Below, piece by piece: positions 7,181-16,004 of a stretch of DNA of 64,000 nt (the first letter of the stretch is position 1; each line of letters begins with the position of its first letter). The stretch covers positions 62,001 to 126,000 of the forward strand of contig CAYLRU010000002.1 in the NCBI GenBank assembly GCA_964386565.1, read 5' to 3'. Under the pieces are notes generated by a model. It searched no databases and was not told the DNA's origin. It saw only the letters and a list, made by a program, of their open reading frames with translations. Origin of the DNA: CAYLRU01 sp964386565 (lineage in GTDB: Bacteria > Desulfobacterota > Desulfobacteria > Desulfobacterales > UBA5616). The position numbers and the translations under genes are program-made.

Positions 7181-8755
7181 ATGATGAAAAAAAACAGAAA
7201 AATCACTCGGAAAGACGCGGAACAGGCAGCAGCTCTTTTCAATACCCCGTCGGCCTCCGACCGAAAAACGGAAACGGCGAGAACCGCCTTACTGGCAAGG
7301 CGCCGGATCAGCCTCAGGCTTCAAATCTATCTCGGCTTTTTCCTGGTTTTCCTGCTGGCGGTGGGAATTGCAAGCGTCATGCTGCATACCATGTACCAGG
7401 TGGAAAACAGACTGCGGCTGCTCCAGGTCGTGAATGATTATGTCATTGAAATCGACCAGGCAAGACGATTCGAAAAAAACTATTTTCTTTATGGAACCAA
7501 TCTGGACAATGCTCTGGAAATCGTCTACAAGGCAAAACATATTTTCGAACGGCAGAATGAGGAATTCAGGAACATCCTGGGTAAAGACAACCACCGGATC
7601 GTTGTCCAGAACTTGGACAACTACCGGAATCTGCTGGAACGTTTATCCAAACTTGATCTCGACAAAAAAGAGACGGACGAATATCAAAAAAATAAGCACC
7701 TCATCGAGCAGGAACTTCGCCAGAACGGCCACCAGATGGTCTCGTTTTCCCAGGACCTCATGAATAAATTACGGGTGTCCGTATCTGATGCGCTTCTGCG
7801 CTCCCGGATGATTCACATCTATTTTTTGATTTTTCTTCTTATTTTTGTCATCTTTAACGGGTACATACTGGGCAACCGGATTCTCGGCAGCATCAATCGT
7901 TTTACCCGGTATGCCCAGCGCATCGCCTCCGGCGACTTCACACCGATTATGCCCAAACGCAGTTTCAGGGATGAATTCACCGACCTTGCCCTTGCCATAA
8001 ACCACATGATTGAAATGCTTGAAAGACGGGAGGATGAACTGATACAACTGCACAAGGTGAGGGCCGTTGGCACACTGACCGCGGGTATCGCCCATGAATT
8101 GAACAATCCCTTAAACAACATCATGCTGTCTGCACACATGATGACGGAAGACTATGACAATTTATCCGACTCCGAAAAGAAGGAAATCATTGAAGATATT
8201 GTAAACGAAACCAATCGCTCCAGAAATATTATCAGCAACCTGCTTGATTTTGCCCGCGAGAGCAGTTCCCAGGTTGAACCGCTGGACCTGGTGAAACTGC
8301 TGAGGGACACCATCAAGCTGGCTTCCAACCAGATAAAACTTTCCGGCATTAAAATCGAATTCCATGCTACTGATAATCTTCCCCAGATACACGGCGATAT
8401 TCACCAGTTGAGACAGGTTTTTTTAAACCTGATTTTAAATGCCGTTGATGCATCATCAAAAGGAGACAAGATACAGATTTTTGTTCTCCCGGCGGATGAA
8501 CCCAATTACGTGGCGGTGAAAGTCATGGATTTCGGAACCGGCATACCGGATCATATTCTCAGTTCCATCTTTGACCCGTTTTTTACCACAAAAGTCAAGG
8601 GGAAAGGCACCGGGCTGGGACTCAGCGTTTCCCAGGGCATCATCACCAAGCACGGCGGACGAATCCAGGTGCACAGCAGGGAAAAACAGGGGTCGACCTT
8701 TACCGTTACACTGCCGGTTACAACTATCCCGGCTGAAATATCTCCCGGCAAATAA
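7181..8755 (+). CDS. Membrane sensor histidine kinase with HAMP domain
   Basis: A 524-residue kinase: transmembrane helix about 47-68, extracytoplasmic four-helix-like sensor about 70-210, second helix about 212-231, HAMP about 232-285, HisKA with phosphoacceptor His305 in the H-box AGIAHELNNPLNNI, and a C-terminal HATPase with DPFFTT and GTGLGL motifs. It probably phosphorylates the receiver encoded 30 bases upstream. The sigma-54 activator at 975 is a second possible target because no kinase gene adjoins it. The gene ends the plus-strand module and faces the Na/Pi transporter gene. Signal unknown. Confidence 0.92.
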   Translation: MMKKNRKITRKDAEQAAALFNTPSASDRKTETARTALLARRRISLRLQIYLGFFLVFLLAVGIASVMLHTMYQVENRLRLLQVVNDYVIEIDQARRFEKNYFLYGTNLDNALEIVYKAKHIFERQNEEFRNILGKDNHRIVVQNLDNYRNLLERLSKLDLDKKETDEYQKNKHLIEQELRQNGHQMVSFSQDLMNKLRVSVSDALLRSRMIHIYFLIFLLIFVIFNGYILGNRILGSINRFTRYAQRIASGDFTPIMPKRSFRDEFTDLALAINHMIEMLERREDELIQLHKVRAVGTLTAGIAHELNNPLNNIMLSAHMMTEDYDNLSDSEKKEIIEDIVNETNRSRNIISNLLDFARESSSQVEPLDLVKLLRDTIKLASNQIKLSGIKIEFHATDNLPQIHGDIHQLRQVFLNLILNAVDASSKGDKIQIFVLPADEPNYVAVKVMDFGTGIPDHILSSIFDPFFTTKVKGKGTGLGLSVSQGIITKHGGRIQVHSREKQGSTFTVTLPVTTIPAEISPGK

Positions 8756-8837
8756 CGACCTGCCTGATGCAGCCGGTACGAAATTCACTATCCGGCGAGT
8801 ATCCCCGTACCACCGACCGGGCCGTTTACATTTCCTG

Positions 8838-10670
8838 CTATTTTTTCCGGCATTTAACCAGATAGGTATTGGCGATGCTCGACGAATAAACCATGATTTG
8901 CTTCAGCAGGTCCATCAATTCCATATGGACTTCATGGGTTTCCGCAGATTCCTTTCGGTTATGCCGAACGCGCTCCAGGTGTCTCAACCGGTATTGGGCC
9001 TCCAGGTCCAGGTATTTTCGCTCCTCGGACATGATTTGCCGCGCTTTTTCAAGGTTGATTTCCGAAAAAGCCTCCTCCAGCAATTTCAGTTGCCGGCAGA
9101 CTTTCTGGTGATAAATCAGCAATTCTTCCTTACCCTCTTCCGAAAAATCAACACTTAATTCTTTCTTTTTGGCAATCAGCGGAATCATGTTTCTGTGGAT
9201 GATGTCGGCGATAAATTCCATATCATTGGAGATGGATATCATGCCGTAAACTTCCTCTACCTGAGCATCCGGAAGTCCCTGCCGGGCGATTTTAATCAGG
9301 TAGTCATGGATTTTTTCATTTAAAAAATCGATTTTTTGCTCCCGCATATCGATTCCCTCAAGCAACGTCAGCTCGGGAAAGTAAGCATCCCTTTTGGGAA
9401 TCTCCCGGATCAGCAGTTCTTTTTCTTCCTGGGGCAAATTTTCTTTTTTTATCAGATTCTCGTCAGACATAAACGGAATAATAACGGCCTGTATCATTCT
9501 GTTCAGCAGTTTTGCAATCCTGGAAATTTCCGCCCGGGCAAGCTCAATGGCAATGGCGGGGGTCTTGATGCTGCTTTCATCTAAATGCCAGATTGCCGGT
9601 ATAATGCCCGGGTCAATTTTTTTATCCGGAAAAATTTTAAGAATGAATCTTCCGAATATGCCTGTGAACGGAAGAAAAACCACACCCAGGCTCACATTAA
9701 AAATCGTATGGGCATTGGCAATCTGACGGGCGGTCTGTGAGCCGAATTTTCCGGCAATGGTCCTGATCATGTCGGCAAATGCAGGAATCCAGAAGATAAA
9801 AATCAATACACCGGCGACCTTAAACAAAACATGGGCCAGCGCAACGCGCTTGGCCTCCCGGGAAGCGCCGATGGACGCCAACCCGGCAGTGACGCAGGTT
9901 CCGATATTCGCACCAAAAATAACGGCAATACCGGCCTCCAGCGTAATCAACCCCTGCTGGGCCAGTACAATCACCACACCCGTGGAAGCACTGCTGCTTT
10001 GTACGACAGCCGTAAACAGGGTTCCCGCAAACAACCCCGTTAAAGGATTTTCCAATCCTTTCATCAGGTCCATGAAAGCGGCATGTGTCTTTAAGGGTTC
10101 CATGGCATCGCTCATCAACTTCATGCCGAAAAACAAAATCCCGAAACCGAGGATAACATCGCCGATGCTTCTGGTGTTGGAAGTCTTTGAAAGCATCTGT
10201 AAACCGAATCCTACGGCCACCATCAACAGGGCATAATCGGTCAGCTTAAAGGCGATTAACTGGGCTGTAATGGTCGTCCCGATATCCGCTCCGAGGATGA
10301 CCCCCAGTGACTGGATGAAACTCATGAGTCCTGCCTGAACAAAACTCACCAACATCACGGTGGTGGCGCTGCTGGACTGAATGACCATGGTGACAAAGGC
10401 ACCGACACTCAATGCGATGAGACGATTCTTTGTTAATGCGGCAAGAATGGACCTCATTCTGTTGCCGGCGGCTCTCTTCATTCCGTCACTCATTTTCCCC
10501 ATTCCATAAAGGAAAAGCGAAAGACCGCCGAACAACCCGATAAACATGAACTTCCAGTTAATGGGTTCGGGCCCGTTCTGGGCCGCATGAAGACCGGTTC
10601 CGGATAATATGCTGACAACGGAAACGGCCGCAATAATGGATAAACTGCGGATTTCGGTTATGGTTTTCAT
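8838..10670 (-). CDS. Na/Pi cotransporter family protein with PhoU-like tail
   Basis: A 610-residue protein with an N-terminal hydrophobic segment, then two inverted repeats of helices each carrying the family signature QSSSA (near residues 83 and 210 from this start), and a long hydrophilic helical tail (about 430-600) like PhoU. This is the NptA/YjbB layout, moving phosphate with sodium or exporting it. ATG 10670 follows an AAAGAGA stretch; an in-frame TTG at 10691 would add seven residues. It converges with the histidine kinase gene. A 123-bp inverted-repeat element separates it from the upstream protease gene, so the two may not be cotranscribed. Confidence 0.88.
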   Translation of the reverse strand: MKTITEIRSLSIIAAVSVVSILSGTGLHAAQNGPEPINWKFMFIGLFGGLSLFLYGMGKMSDGMKRAAGNRMRSILAALTKNRLIALSVGAFVTMVIQSSSATTVMLVSFVQAGLMSFIQSLGVILGADIGTTITAQLIAFKLTDYALLMVAVGFGLQMLSKTSNTRSIGDVILGFGILFFGMKLMSDAMEPLKTHAAFMDLMKGLENPLTGLFAGTLFTAVVQSSSASTGVVIVLAQQGLITLEAGIAVIFGANIGTCVTAGLASIGASREAKRVALAHVLFKVAGVLIFIFWIPAFADMIRTIAGKFGSQTARQIANAHTIFNVSLGVVFLPFTGIFGRFILKIFPDKKIDPGIIPAIWHLDESSIKTPAIAIELARAEISRIAKLLNRMIQAVIIPFMSDENLIKKENLPQEEKELLIREIPKRDAYFPELTLLEGIDMREQKIDFLNEKIHDYLIKIARQGLPDAQVEEVYGMISISNDMEFIADIIHRNMIPLIAKKKELSVDFSEEGKEELLIYHQKVCRQLKLLEEAFSEINLEKARQIMSEERKYLDLEAQYRLRHLERVRHNRKESAETHEVHMELMDLLKQIMVYSSSIANTYLVKCRKK

Positions 10671-10707
10671 CGGTCTCTTTAATGGTTTCAAATATCTTTG
10701 TCGGAAT

Positions 10708-10830
10708 CGGTTTCAAAACCCATTCCAGGGCCTGATGAGGGTGTTGCAGCCTCACTCAAAACGCCCACATATCACCGGTTTTCACCGAACCACGCCTTTG
10801 TCTTGAACCTGATTCGAGGTTTTGAAACCG
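10708..10830. repeat. 123-bp element with perfect 13-bp terminal inverted repeats (copy 1)
   Basis: The ends are CGGTTTCAAAACC (10708-10720) and its exact complement GGTTTTGAAACCG (10818-10830). The interior carries CCTGAT followed closely by GTGTTG and GCC. A second, diverged element with the same ends and the same internal order is at 44841-44980. It has no coding capacity. It looks like a small non-autonomous mobile or structured repeat; this identity is inferred. Confidence 0.6.
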
Positions 10831-10833
10831 CTT

Positions 10834-11457
10834 TTAATAAATGCCTAAAAATCGCAAAATTGTGACGATTGGGTAAAACAGAAAGCGATCCAGGATATTA
10901 AAATACATCAGCCCGAGGACAATCATAAATCCGTAGGGTTCTATCTTACTGTAAGTATATGCCTGTTCCGCCGGCAGAAGTCCGACGAGAACCCTCCCGC
11001 CGTCAAGGGGCGGTATGGGGATAAGGTTGAACACCGCAAGAAATACGTTCAGTTGAACAGCCACGATTAAAAAAATCATGACGGGTTTGATTAAAATTCC
11101 GTCGAGGAGCATCGCCTTGAACAGCACGGCAAACACGGCGGCAAGGCACAAATTAATGAGAGGACCGCCCAATGCCGACCACATCATCCCTTTTCTCGGG
11201 TCTCTGAAATTCCCGGGATTGATGGGTACGGGTTTTGCCCATCCGAAAACAACGGGGGAATGCATGAAAATCAGTACCAGGGGAACCAAAATGGTGCCGA
11301 AGGGATCAATGTGGGCCAGGGGATTCAGTGTGAGACGTCCCTGGAGTTCAGCCGTCCTGTCCCCCATTTTCCGGGCAACCCATCCATGGGCGAATTCATG
11401 AAATGTCAGCGCCATAAACAGCGCGACAACCTGTATGCCGATCATTCCGATGTTCAT
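10834..11457 (-). CDS. Site-2 protease family (M50) membrane metalloprotease
   Basis: A 207-residue polytopic protein of the compact rhomboid-sized M50 group. The zinc motif HEFAH is at residues 20-24 in the first helix, and the third ligand Asp152 lies in the NLIPIPPLDGG segment. Both are intact, so it is expected to cut peptide bonds inside membranes. No PDZ domain is present. There is no anti-sigma factor or obvious substrate gene beside it. No good Shine-Dalgarno precedes the ATG at 11457. Confidence 0.9.
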   Translation of the reverse strand: MNIGMIGIQVVALFMALTFHEFAHGWVARKMGDRTAELQGRLTLNPLAHIDPFGTILVPLVLIFMHSPVVFGWAKPVPINPGNFRDPRKGMMWSALGGPLINLCLAAVFAVLFKAMLLDGILIKPVMIFLIVAVQLNVFLAVFNLIPIPPLDGGRVLVGLLPAEQAYTYSKIEPYGFMIVLGLMYFNILDRFLFYPIVTILRFLGIY

Positions 11458-11904
11458 TTCAGATTAAAAACCTCTTGTTGCTGATTTTAAATCTCATATT
11501 TTTCACGGATTTTTCCATCGGCGCACGGTATCCATCACCGATAAAAAACACGCAGGACTACCTGAATTTTGATCACCATGCCACATATCTTCCCAAAATT
11601 CAAACAAATTAGCCAAACGGTATTTTTCGATCCGACAGTTACCATAGTGGATATGATACGGCAGGCAACGTGTGTTCATTTCCCGTCCCGCTCCATGGGA
11701 GTCCGCACGCCGGCATAACGGTTATTTTGACCGGTACTCCATATCTTTGCATTTCACCCCTGATTACCCGGATATTTTCAATCACTGGCGGACAGACAGG
11801 CGGAACAACCGCATTCACAGCCGTAAGGGGACACCAGTTGGATGACCCGGCCGGCAATGATGCTGTTCATACGTCTCTTTTTACTGCCCTTGTCATACAT
11901 ATGT
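11458..11904. other. Intergenic region without a supported gene
   Basis: This 447-bp stretch lies between two minus-strand genes. It contains short open frames on both strands (for example 11637-11930 plus and 11639-11857 minus), but neither has a ribosome site, recognisable family or neighbour relationship. I see no clear hairpin terminator or promoter. Confidence 0.5.
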
Positions 11905-12897
11905 TCAGGCTGAATCCTTATTGGGATTAAGATTGCCGCTATCCACTACATTCTTTATAAATCCCATCATTCGGTCGTTAGCCTTTTGGGCGAGCTTTAT
12001 GGGAAATGCATTAAAAGCATGGATGCCTCCCGGGTAAACCGCCAATTCCGCTTCATTTCCCGCAGCAATCCATCGCGAATACATAAAAAGGGAATCATCC
12101 AAAAGCGGATCCAGCGTGCCGACGGTAAAGAGTGCCTTGGGCATATACGTCAAATCGGCATACAACGGGGAAATATACGGATCTTTAAATTTTTCAGGCC
12201 GTGCGTAGTTTTCATGAAACCATTCAATGGTCCGGGTGGTCAGAACGAGTTTTCTCTCCTCGCCCCAGTTCAACTGGCTGGGAGTTCCGGTGACATCATA
12301 GACCCCGTAAACCAGGTTTGCCCCTGCAAAACCTGTGAACCCATGCCGGTCCCGCATCCTCAGCAAGGTTGCCGCGCTGAGGTTTCCGCCGGCGGATTCC
12401 CCTCCGATTATCAATATATCCGTACCGAATTCGGCTTTCATGTTCCCGGACAGCCAGACAGCGGCTGCCTCGCAATCATCAAGTCCGGCAGGATAAGGAT
12501 TCTCCGGCGCCAAGCGATAGTCCACGCTTACCGTTGCAACATTGCAGGTGTTTGCCAGCCTGAAACAGGCCTCATCCGAGTGGTGGGCGCGGCCCAGCAT
12601 AAAACCGCCGCCATGAATGTGCAGGTAAACACCCCTCACCGTTTTCGGCATATATATCCGGAGCGGTATTTCTCCGTCAGGCCCTTTTATATATCGATCT
12701 TCAACGTCATCCCGTCTTTGAATAGGCCACAGGCCTTCTCCACGTTCCCTGGCATCGCGGACATCCTGGGGGTGCTGGGTATAGATGGGGGGTATTTTGG
12801 AAAACATTTCCTCAATGGTGTCGTTAAATTTTGCGGTTTCATCGTCAATGGCTTCAGGACGAAACAGCCTGGGATCGAACGGCTGATATCCGGACAT
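11905..12897 (-). CDS. Alpha/beta hydrolase, hormone-sensitive-lipase (HSL) family esterase
   Basis: A 330-residue hydrolase with the oxyanion-hole motif HGGG (about residues 95-98), nucleophile motif GESAGG (Ser168), a likely acid in TLDPL (about 265) and catalytic His in GGIHAF (about 297). The family cleaves short-chain esters or carboxylates. ATG 12897 has AAAGGAGG four bases upstream; a TTG at 12912 would place that ribosome site inside the gene. It follows the GMC oxidoreductase gene on the same strand by 31 bases, so the two are probably cotranscribed. Natural substrate unknown. Confidence 0.9.
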   Translation of the reverse strand: MSGYQPFDPRLFRPEAIDDETAKFNDTIEEMFSKIPPIYTQHPQDVRDARERGEGLWPIQRRDDVEDRYIKGPDGEIPLRIYMPKTVRGVYLHIHGGGFMLGRAHHSDEACFRLANTCNVATVSVDYRLAPENPYPAGLDDCEAAAVWLSGNMKAEFGTDILIIGGESAGGNLSAATLLRMRDRHGFTGFAGANLVYGVYDVTGTPSQLNWGEERKLVLTTRTIEWFHENYARPEKFKDPYISPLYADLTYMPKALFTVGTLDPLLDDSLFMYSRWIAAGNEAELAVYPGGIHAFNAFPIKLAQKANDRMMGFIKNVVDSGNLNPNKDSA

Positions 12898-12928
12898 GGA
12901 GCCTCCTTTCAATTTTTTTTGTTCATTT

Positions 12929-14230
12929 CTATATCTTCATTAAACGTGAATCGAGATGACCCGCCAGTCGTTTGGACAAGGAAACCAGCACCCATACCAG
13001 GGGCTTGCCCAGTGAATTGGGCAGTACACTGGCATCGCAGCAGTACAAGTTGCTGATTTCCGTCTGGAGATTTTCATCCACAACATCGCCGATCCGACAG
13101 GATGCACAGGGATGGGCGCCCACCGGATCCATGACGACAAAGGATTTTTCGTCGGCCCCTGCCTTTTTCAGAATCTTTTTAATAATGTCGATCCCCTTGT
13201 TCAGTCTCAGTCTGTCCTGCCGGGTGATAGGCTTGGAAAATCCGGAGTCCGTAAACATTTCACCGGCAATTTCATCTCTGATTTTAACCATCACGCCGGT
13301 ATATTGGGAAAATCTGGGAATTTTCGCCATATATGACGGCCCCTTGGAAACAGTACCCAAGGCAAACTGTGAAAAGGTCGGAAAGGCCTGGGTCAGAATG
13401 AAACCATCTGCGTCATAATGTTCATCGGTTCCCACGCTCATGGGGCTGACACCGGCCGTACCCATCCCCGGAATAATACCGCCCACGAACTGGAGCCAGT
13501 CGCATGCCAGACCGCGTCCGGCATTGCCAATACCCTCTTTTCTCAACAGTTGTGCATCGGAAAGTCCGCCGGACAAAACAACCGTTTTCCCGTAAGCGGT
13601 GATACGTTTGCCCTTGTTTTTCGCCTCTATCCCGATGACCGTGTTGTTTTCAACTATCAGTTTATCAACGCGGGTATTCAACAGGATATCCGCCCCGTTT
13701 CTTGCGGCTTCATCTCCGAAAATTCTTGCCGTCCATTTTGCTCCGCGTTTGCAACCCAGCATGCAGTCCCCGCAGTGCATTTCACATTTTTCAGGATCAA
13801 TGAATTTCTCAAGCTTCCGCCAATTGAATCCCAGGTCGTGGGAGGCTTCCAAGAGTCTGAAATTGGCTTTCCCTACCAGTTCATCGGGCATGACGTTGAT
13901 GTGCATCTCTTTTTTTGCATCTTGGGCCTCCCGGGTCAGATCAATGCCGGCAGACGCAAACATGTCGGCGGTGGGAGGCATGGCGCAGCCCGCGGTGAGA
14001 TTGGACGCACCCCCATAGGTCTGACCGAAAACAACACTGTTTTTCTCCCGGCTGAACGTCATGCCGTAATTCTTTGCCATGCGGGCCATGGCCAGGGTCG
14101 TGCCCACCCTTTCCACGCGGCCGCCCCTCTCAACGAGGAGCACCGATCGTCCGGCCCTGCTTAATTCCCGGGCAATGGTGGATCCGCTTGCCCCTGATCC
14201 GACAACAATGGCATCATAATACTCTTTCAT
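12929..14230 (-). CDS. GMC-family FAD-dependent oxidoreductase
   Basis: A 433-residue flavoprotein with N-terminal dinucleotide fold GSGASG (residues 11-16) and a C-terminal GMC-type substrate domain with HPCASCRIG and a closing segment reading LPNSLGKP. The fold is that of glucose-methanol-choline alcohol oxidases and dehydrogenases, but at 433 residues it is shorter than usual (about 500-550). A Cys-rich insertion near residue 185 (CEMHCGDCMLGCKRGA) is spaced like an iron-sulfur ligand set, as seen in some GMC dehydrogenases. The start is supported by GGAGGGGAA before ATG 14230. It is the first gene of a pair with the HSL esterase. Substrate unknown. Confidence 0.87.
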   Translation of the reverse strand: MKEYYDAIVVGSGASGSTIARELSRAGRSVLLVERGGRVERVGTTLAMARMAKNYGMTFSREKNSVVFGQTYGGASNLTAGCAMPPTADMFASAGIDLTREAQDAKKEMHINVMPDELVGKANFRLLEASHDLGFNWRKLEKFIDPEKCEMHCGDCMLGCKRGAKWTARIFGDEAARNGADILLNTRVDKLIVENNTVIGIEAKNKGKRITAYGKTVVLSGGLSDAQLLRKEGIGNAGRGLACDWLQFVGGIIPGMGTAGVSPMSVGTDEHYDADGFILTQAFPTFSQFALGTVSKGPSYMAKIPRFSQYTGVMVKIRDEIAGEMFTDSGFSKPITRQDRLRLNKGIDIIKKILKKAGADEKSFVVMDPVGAHPCASCRIGDVVDENLQTEISNLYCCDASVLPNSLGKPLVWVLVSLSKRLAGHLDSRLMKI

Positions 14231-14566
14231 TTCCCCTCCCCGTCATGGTGATGACTTCTCCTCATCCGGCTCTCTCCCGTACTCGTTTCAGGTCTTACTG
14301 TTTGAATCATTTTCTTTGTAACCCAACCCGATATTTATTACTCAATACCCATCCGTCAAGCAAGGATAAAATAATAAGAACACAAGAACCGGTTTTCACG
14401 AATACGGTTTGACAATTTTAAAAAATCCATGATACCCATTATTGTTATGATTCTGCAGAACTTGTTCCAAAGGGTTTTCAAACCATCATTAACGGTTCAC
14501 TACCACATGGACGTTCAACCGTTATTCCATAATTATCTGCCAATCAAAGCCCAAAAGGGGGAATGA
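14231..14566. promoter_or_regulatory. Divergent promoter region with an 8-bp inverted repeat
   Basis: This 336-bp region separates the minus-strand GMC gene from the plus-strand symporter gene. TAACGGTT (14492-14499) and AACCGTTA (14519-14526) form a spaced inverted repeat about 40 bases before the symporter ATG, a plausible operator. A TTGACA at 14409-14414 points to the symporter but has only a poor -10. The rest shows no gene. Confidence 0.4.
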
Positions 14567-15922
14567 ATGGTCGAATTGCTGAATGAGATCGATGCCGTTG
14601 CATGGGGGCCGGTCACCATTGCATTGCTGCTGGGAACCGGATGTCTGCTGACACTGATGGCCCGGGGAATTCAACTCCGCAAGTTTTTTTATGCATGGGG
14701 TCTCATTTCAGGCCGGTACGACAACCCCGAAGACGAGGGCGAAATCACCCATTTCCAGGCGTTAAGCGCCGCCCTGTCGGCTACCATCGGCACCGGGAAC
14801 ATCGCCGGCGTGGGTACGGCCATTGCTTTAGGTGGTCCAGGCGCCCTGTTCTGGATGTGGGTGACGGCCGTCTTCGGTATGAGCTTAAAATACGGTGAAT
14901 GCCTGCTGTCTTTGAAATACAGGACCATCCACGAGAACGGAACCGTTGGCAGCGGCCCCATGTATTATCTGGAAAAAGGACTGGGACAGAGATGGTTGGG
15001 CATGCTCTTTGCGTTTTTTGCCATTGTCGCATCTTTCGGTATCGGCAACATGGTCCAGGCCAACTCGGTGGCTGAACCGATTCAGACCTATTTCAGCATC
15101 CCGAAAATCATAACCGGTCTGATCATCGGTCTTCTGGTGTTTGCGGTCATCGTGGGGGGAATTAAACGGATCGGACAGGTTGCATCCCGACTTGTCCCGT
15201 TTATGTGTTTTTTTTATGTTATGGGCGCCATGATCATACTTGTCCGACACATCGAGCTTATCCCCCATGCGTTCTCCCTGATCATCGGCAGCGCGTTTAC
15301 CGGTTCATCGGCCGTCGGCGGATTTGTGGGCGCCGGTGTGGCCCAGGCCATACGGTTCGGCGTTGCCCGGGGTCTGTTTTCAAATGAAGCGGGCCTGGGA
15401 AGTGCGCCCATGGCCCATGGCGCCGCTCAAACTAAAGAACCGGTGAGAGAAGGCCTTGTGGCCATGCTGGGGCCCTTTATCGACACCTTGGTAATCTGCA
15501 CCATGACCGGACTGGTGATCATTTCCACGGGAGCCTGCGATTCAGGCCTGAGCGGCACGGAACTCACGGCAAAGGGCTTTAACATCGGGCTCGGCGGAAT
15601 CGGCGGCTACTTCGTTGCCATCGGCATTATCCTTTTCGCGTTCTCTACGGCTGTCAGTTGGTCCTATTACGGCGATCGATGTGTGGATTATCTTATAGGT
15701 GAACAATGGGTGACGCCCTACCGCATCCTGTACTGTATCCTGTTGCCGGTCGGTGCTTCGATCAAACTGGAACTGGTTTGGACGATCTCCGATATTTTCA
15801 ACGCCCTGATGGCATGGCCGAACCTTGTGGGACTGATATTGCTGAGCCCGGTTATCGTTCGGTCCACAAAGGAATACTTCGGGGATCCAAACAAGGTTCA
15901 TCCGGTACAAATGCAAAAATAA
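14567..15922 (+). CDS. AGCS-family sodium:alanine/glycine symporter
   Basis: A 451-residue protein with about ten membrane helices. It carries AGCS signatures: GTGNIAGVGTA near 78-88, MWVTAVFGM near 104, and GLFSNEAGLGSAPMAHG near 270-286. The family imports alanine or glycine (sometimes serine) with Na+. It has the usual length and no missing region. AAAGGGGG precedes the ATG at 14567. It stands alone, with a palindromic element between its stop and the next gene. Confidence 0.93.
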   Translation: MVELLNEIDAVAWGPVTIALLLGTGCLLTLMARGIQLRKFFYAWGLISGRYDNPEDEGEITHFQALSAALSATIGTGNIAGVGTAIALGGPGALFWMWVTAVFGMSLKYGECLLSLKYRTIHENGTVGSGPMYYLEKGLGQRWLGMLFAFFAIVASFGIGNMVQANSVAEPIQTYFSIPKIITGLIIGLLVFAVIVGGIKRIGQVASRLVPFMCFFYVMGAMIILVRHIELIPHAFSLIIGSAFTGSSAVGGFVGAGVAQAIRFGVARGLFSNEAGLGSAPMAHGAAQTKEPVREGLVAMLGPFIDTLVICTMTGLVIISTGACDSGLSGTELTAKGFNIGLGGIGGYFVAIGIILFAFSTAVSWSYYGDRCVDYLIGEQWVTPYRILYCILLPVGASIKLELVWTISDIFNALMAWPNLVGLILLSPVIVRSTKEYFGDPNKVHPVQMQK

Positions 15923-15958
15923 TGGTTCGTATTGACGTATGTTGTTTAAATAAGTATG

Positions 15959-15986
15959 GATGAATTCGGAAAAAGCTGAATTCATC
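15959..15986 (+). repeat. Short interspersed palindrome, copy A
   Basis: GATGAATTC and GAATTCATC form a perfect 9-bp inverted repeat around the loop GGAAAAAGCT. It lies between the symporter stop and the ribosome site of the next gene. Related sequences occur at 30492, 60305 and, inverted, at 61631. The hairpin could act as an attenuator or mRNA end. Confidence 0.6.
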
Positions 15987-16004
15987 ATTTAAAGGGGGAG
16001 AACC

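Noticed and set aside
11637..11930. Plus-strand open frame with a DTAGN...PLHGSPH start that faintly recalls PAAR-type proteins
   Set aside because: No ribosome site, no repeated PAAR core, no secretion genes nearby; the resemblance is too weak to annotate.
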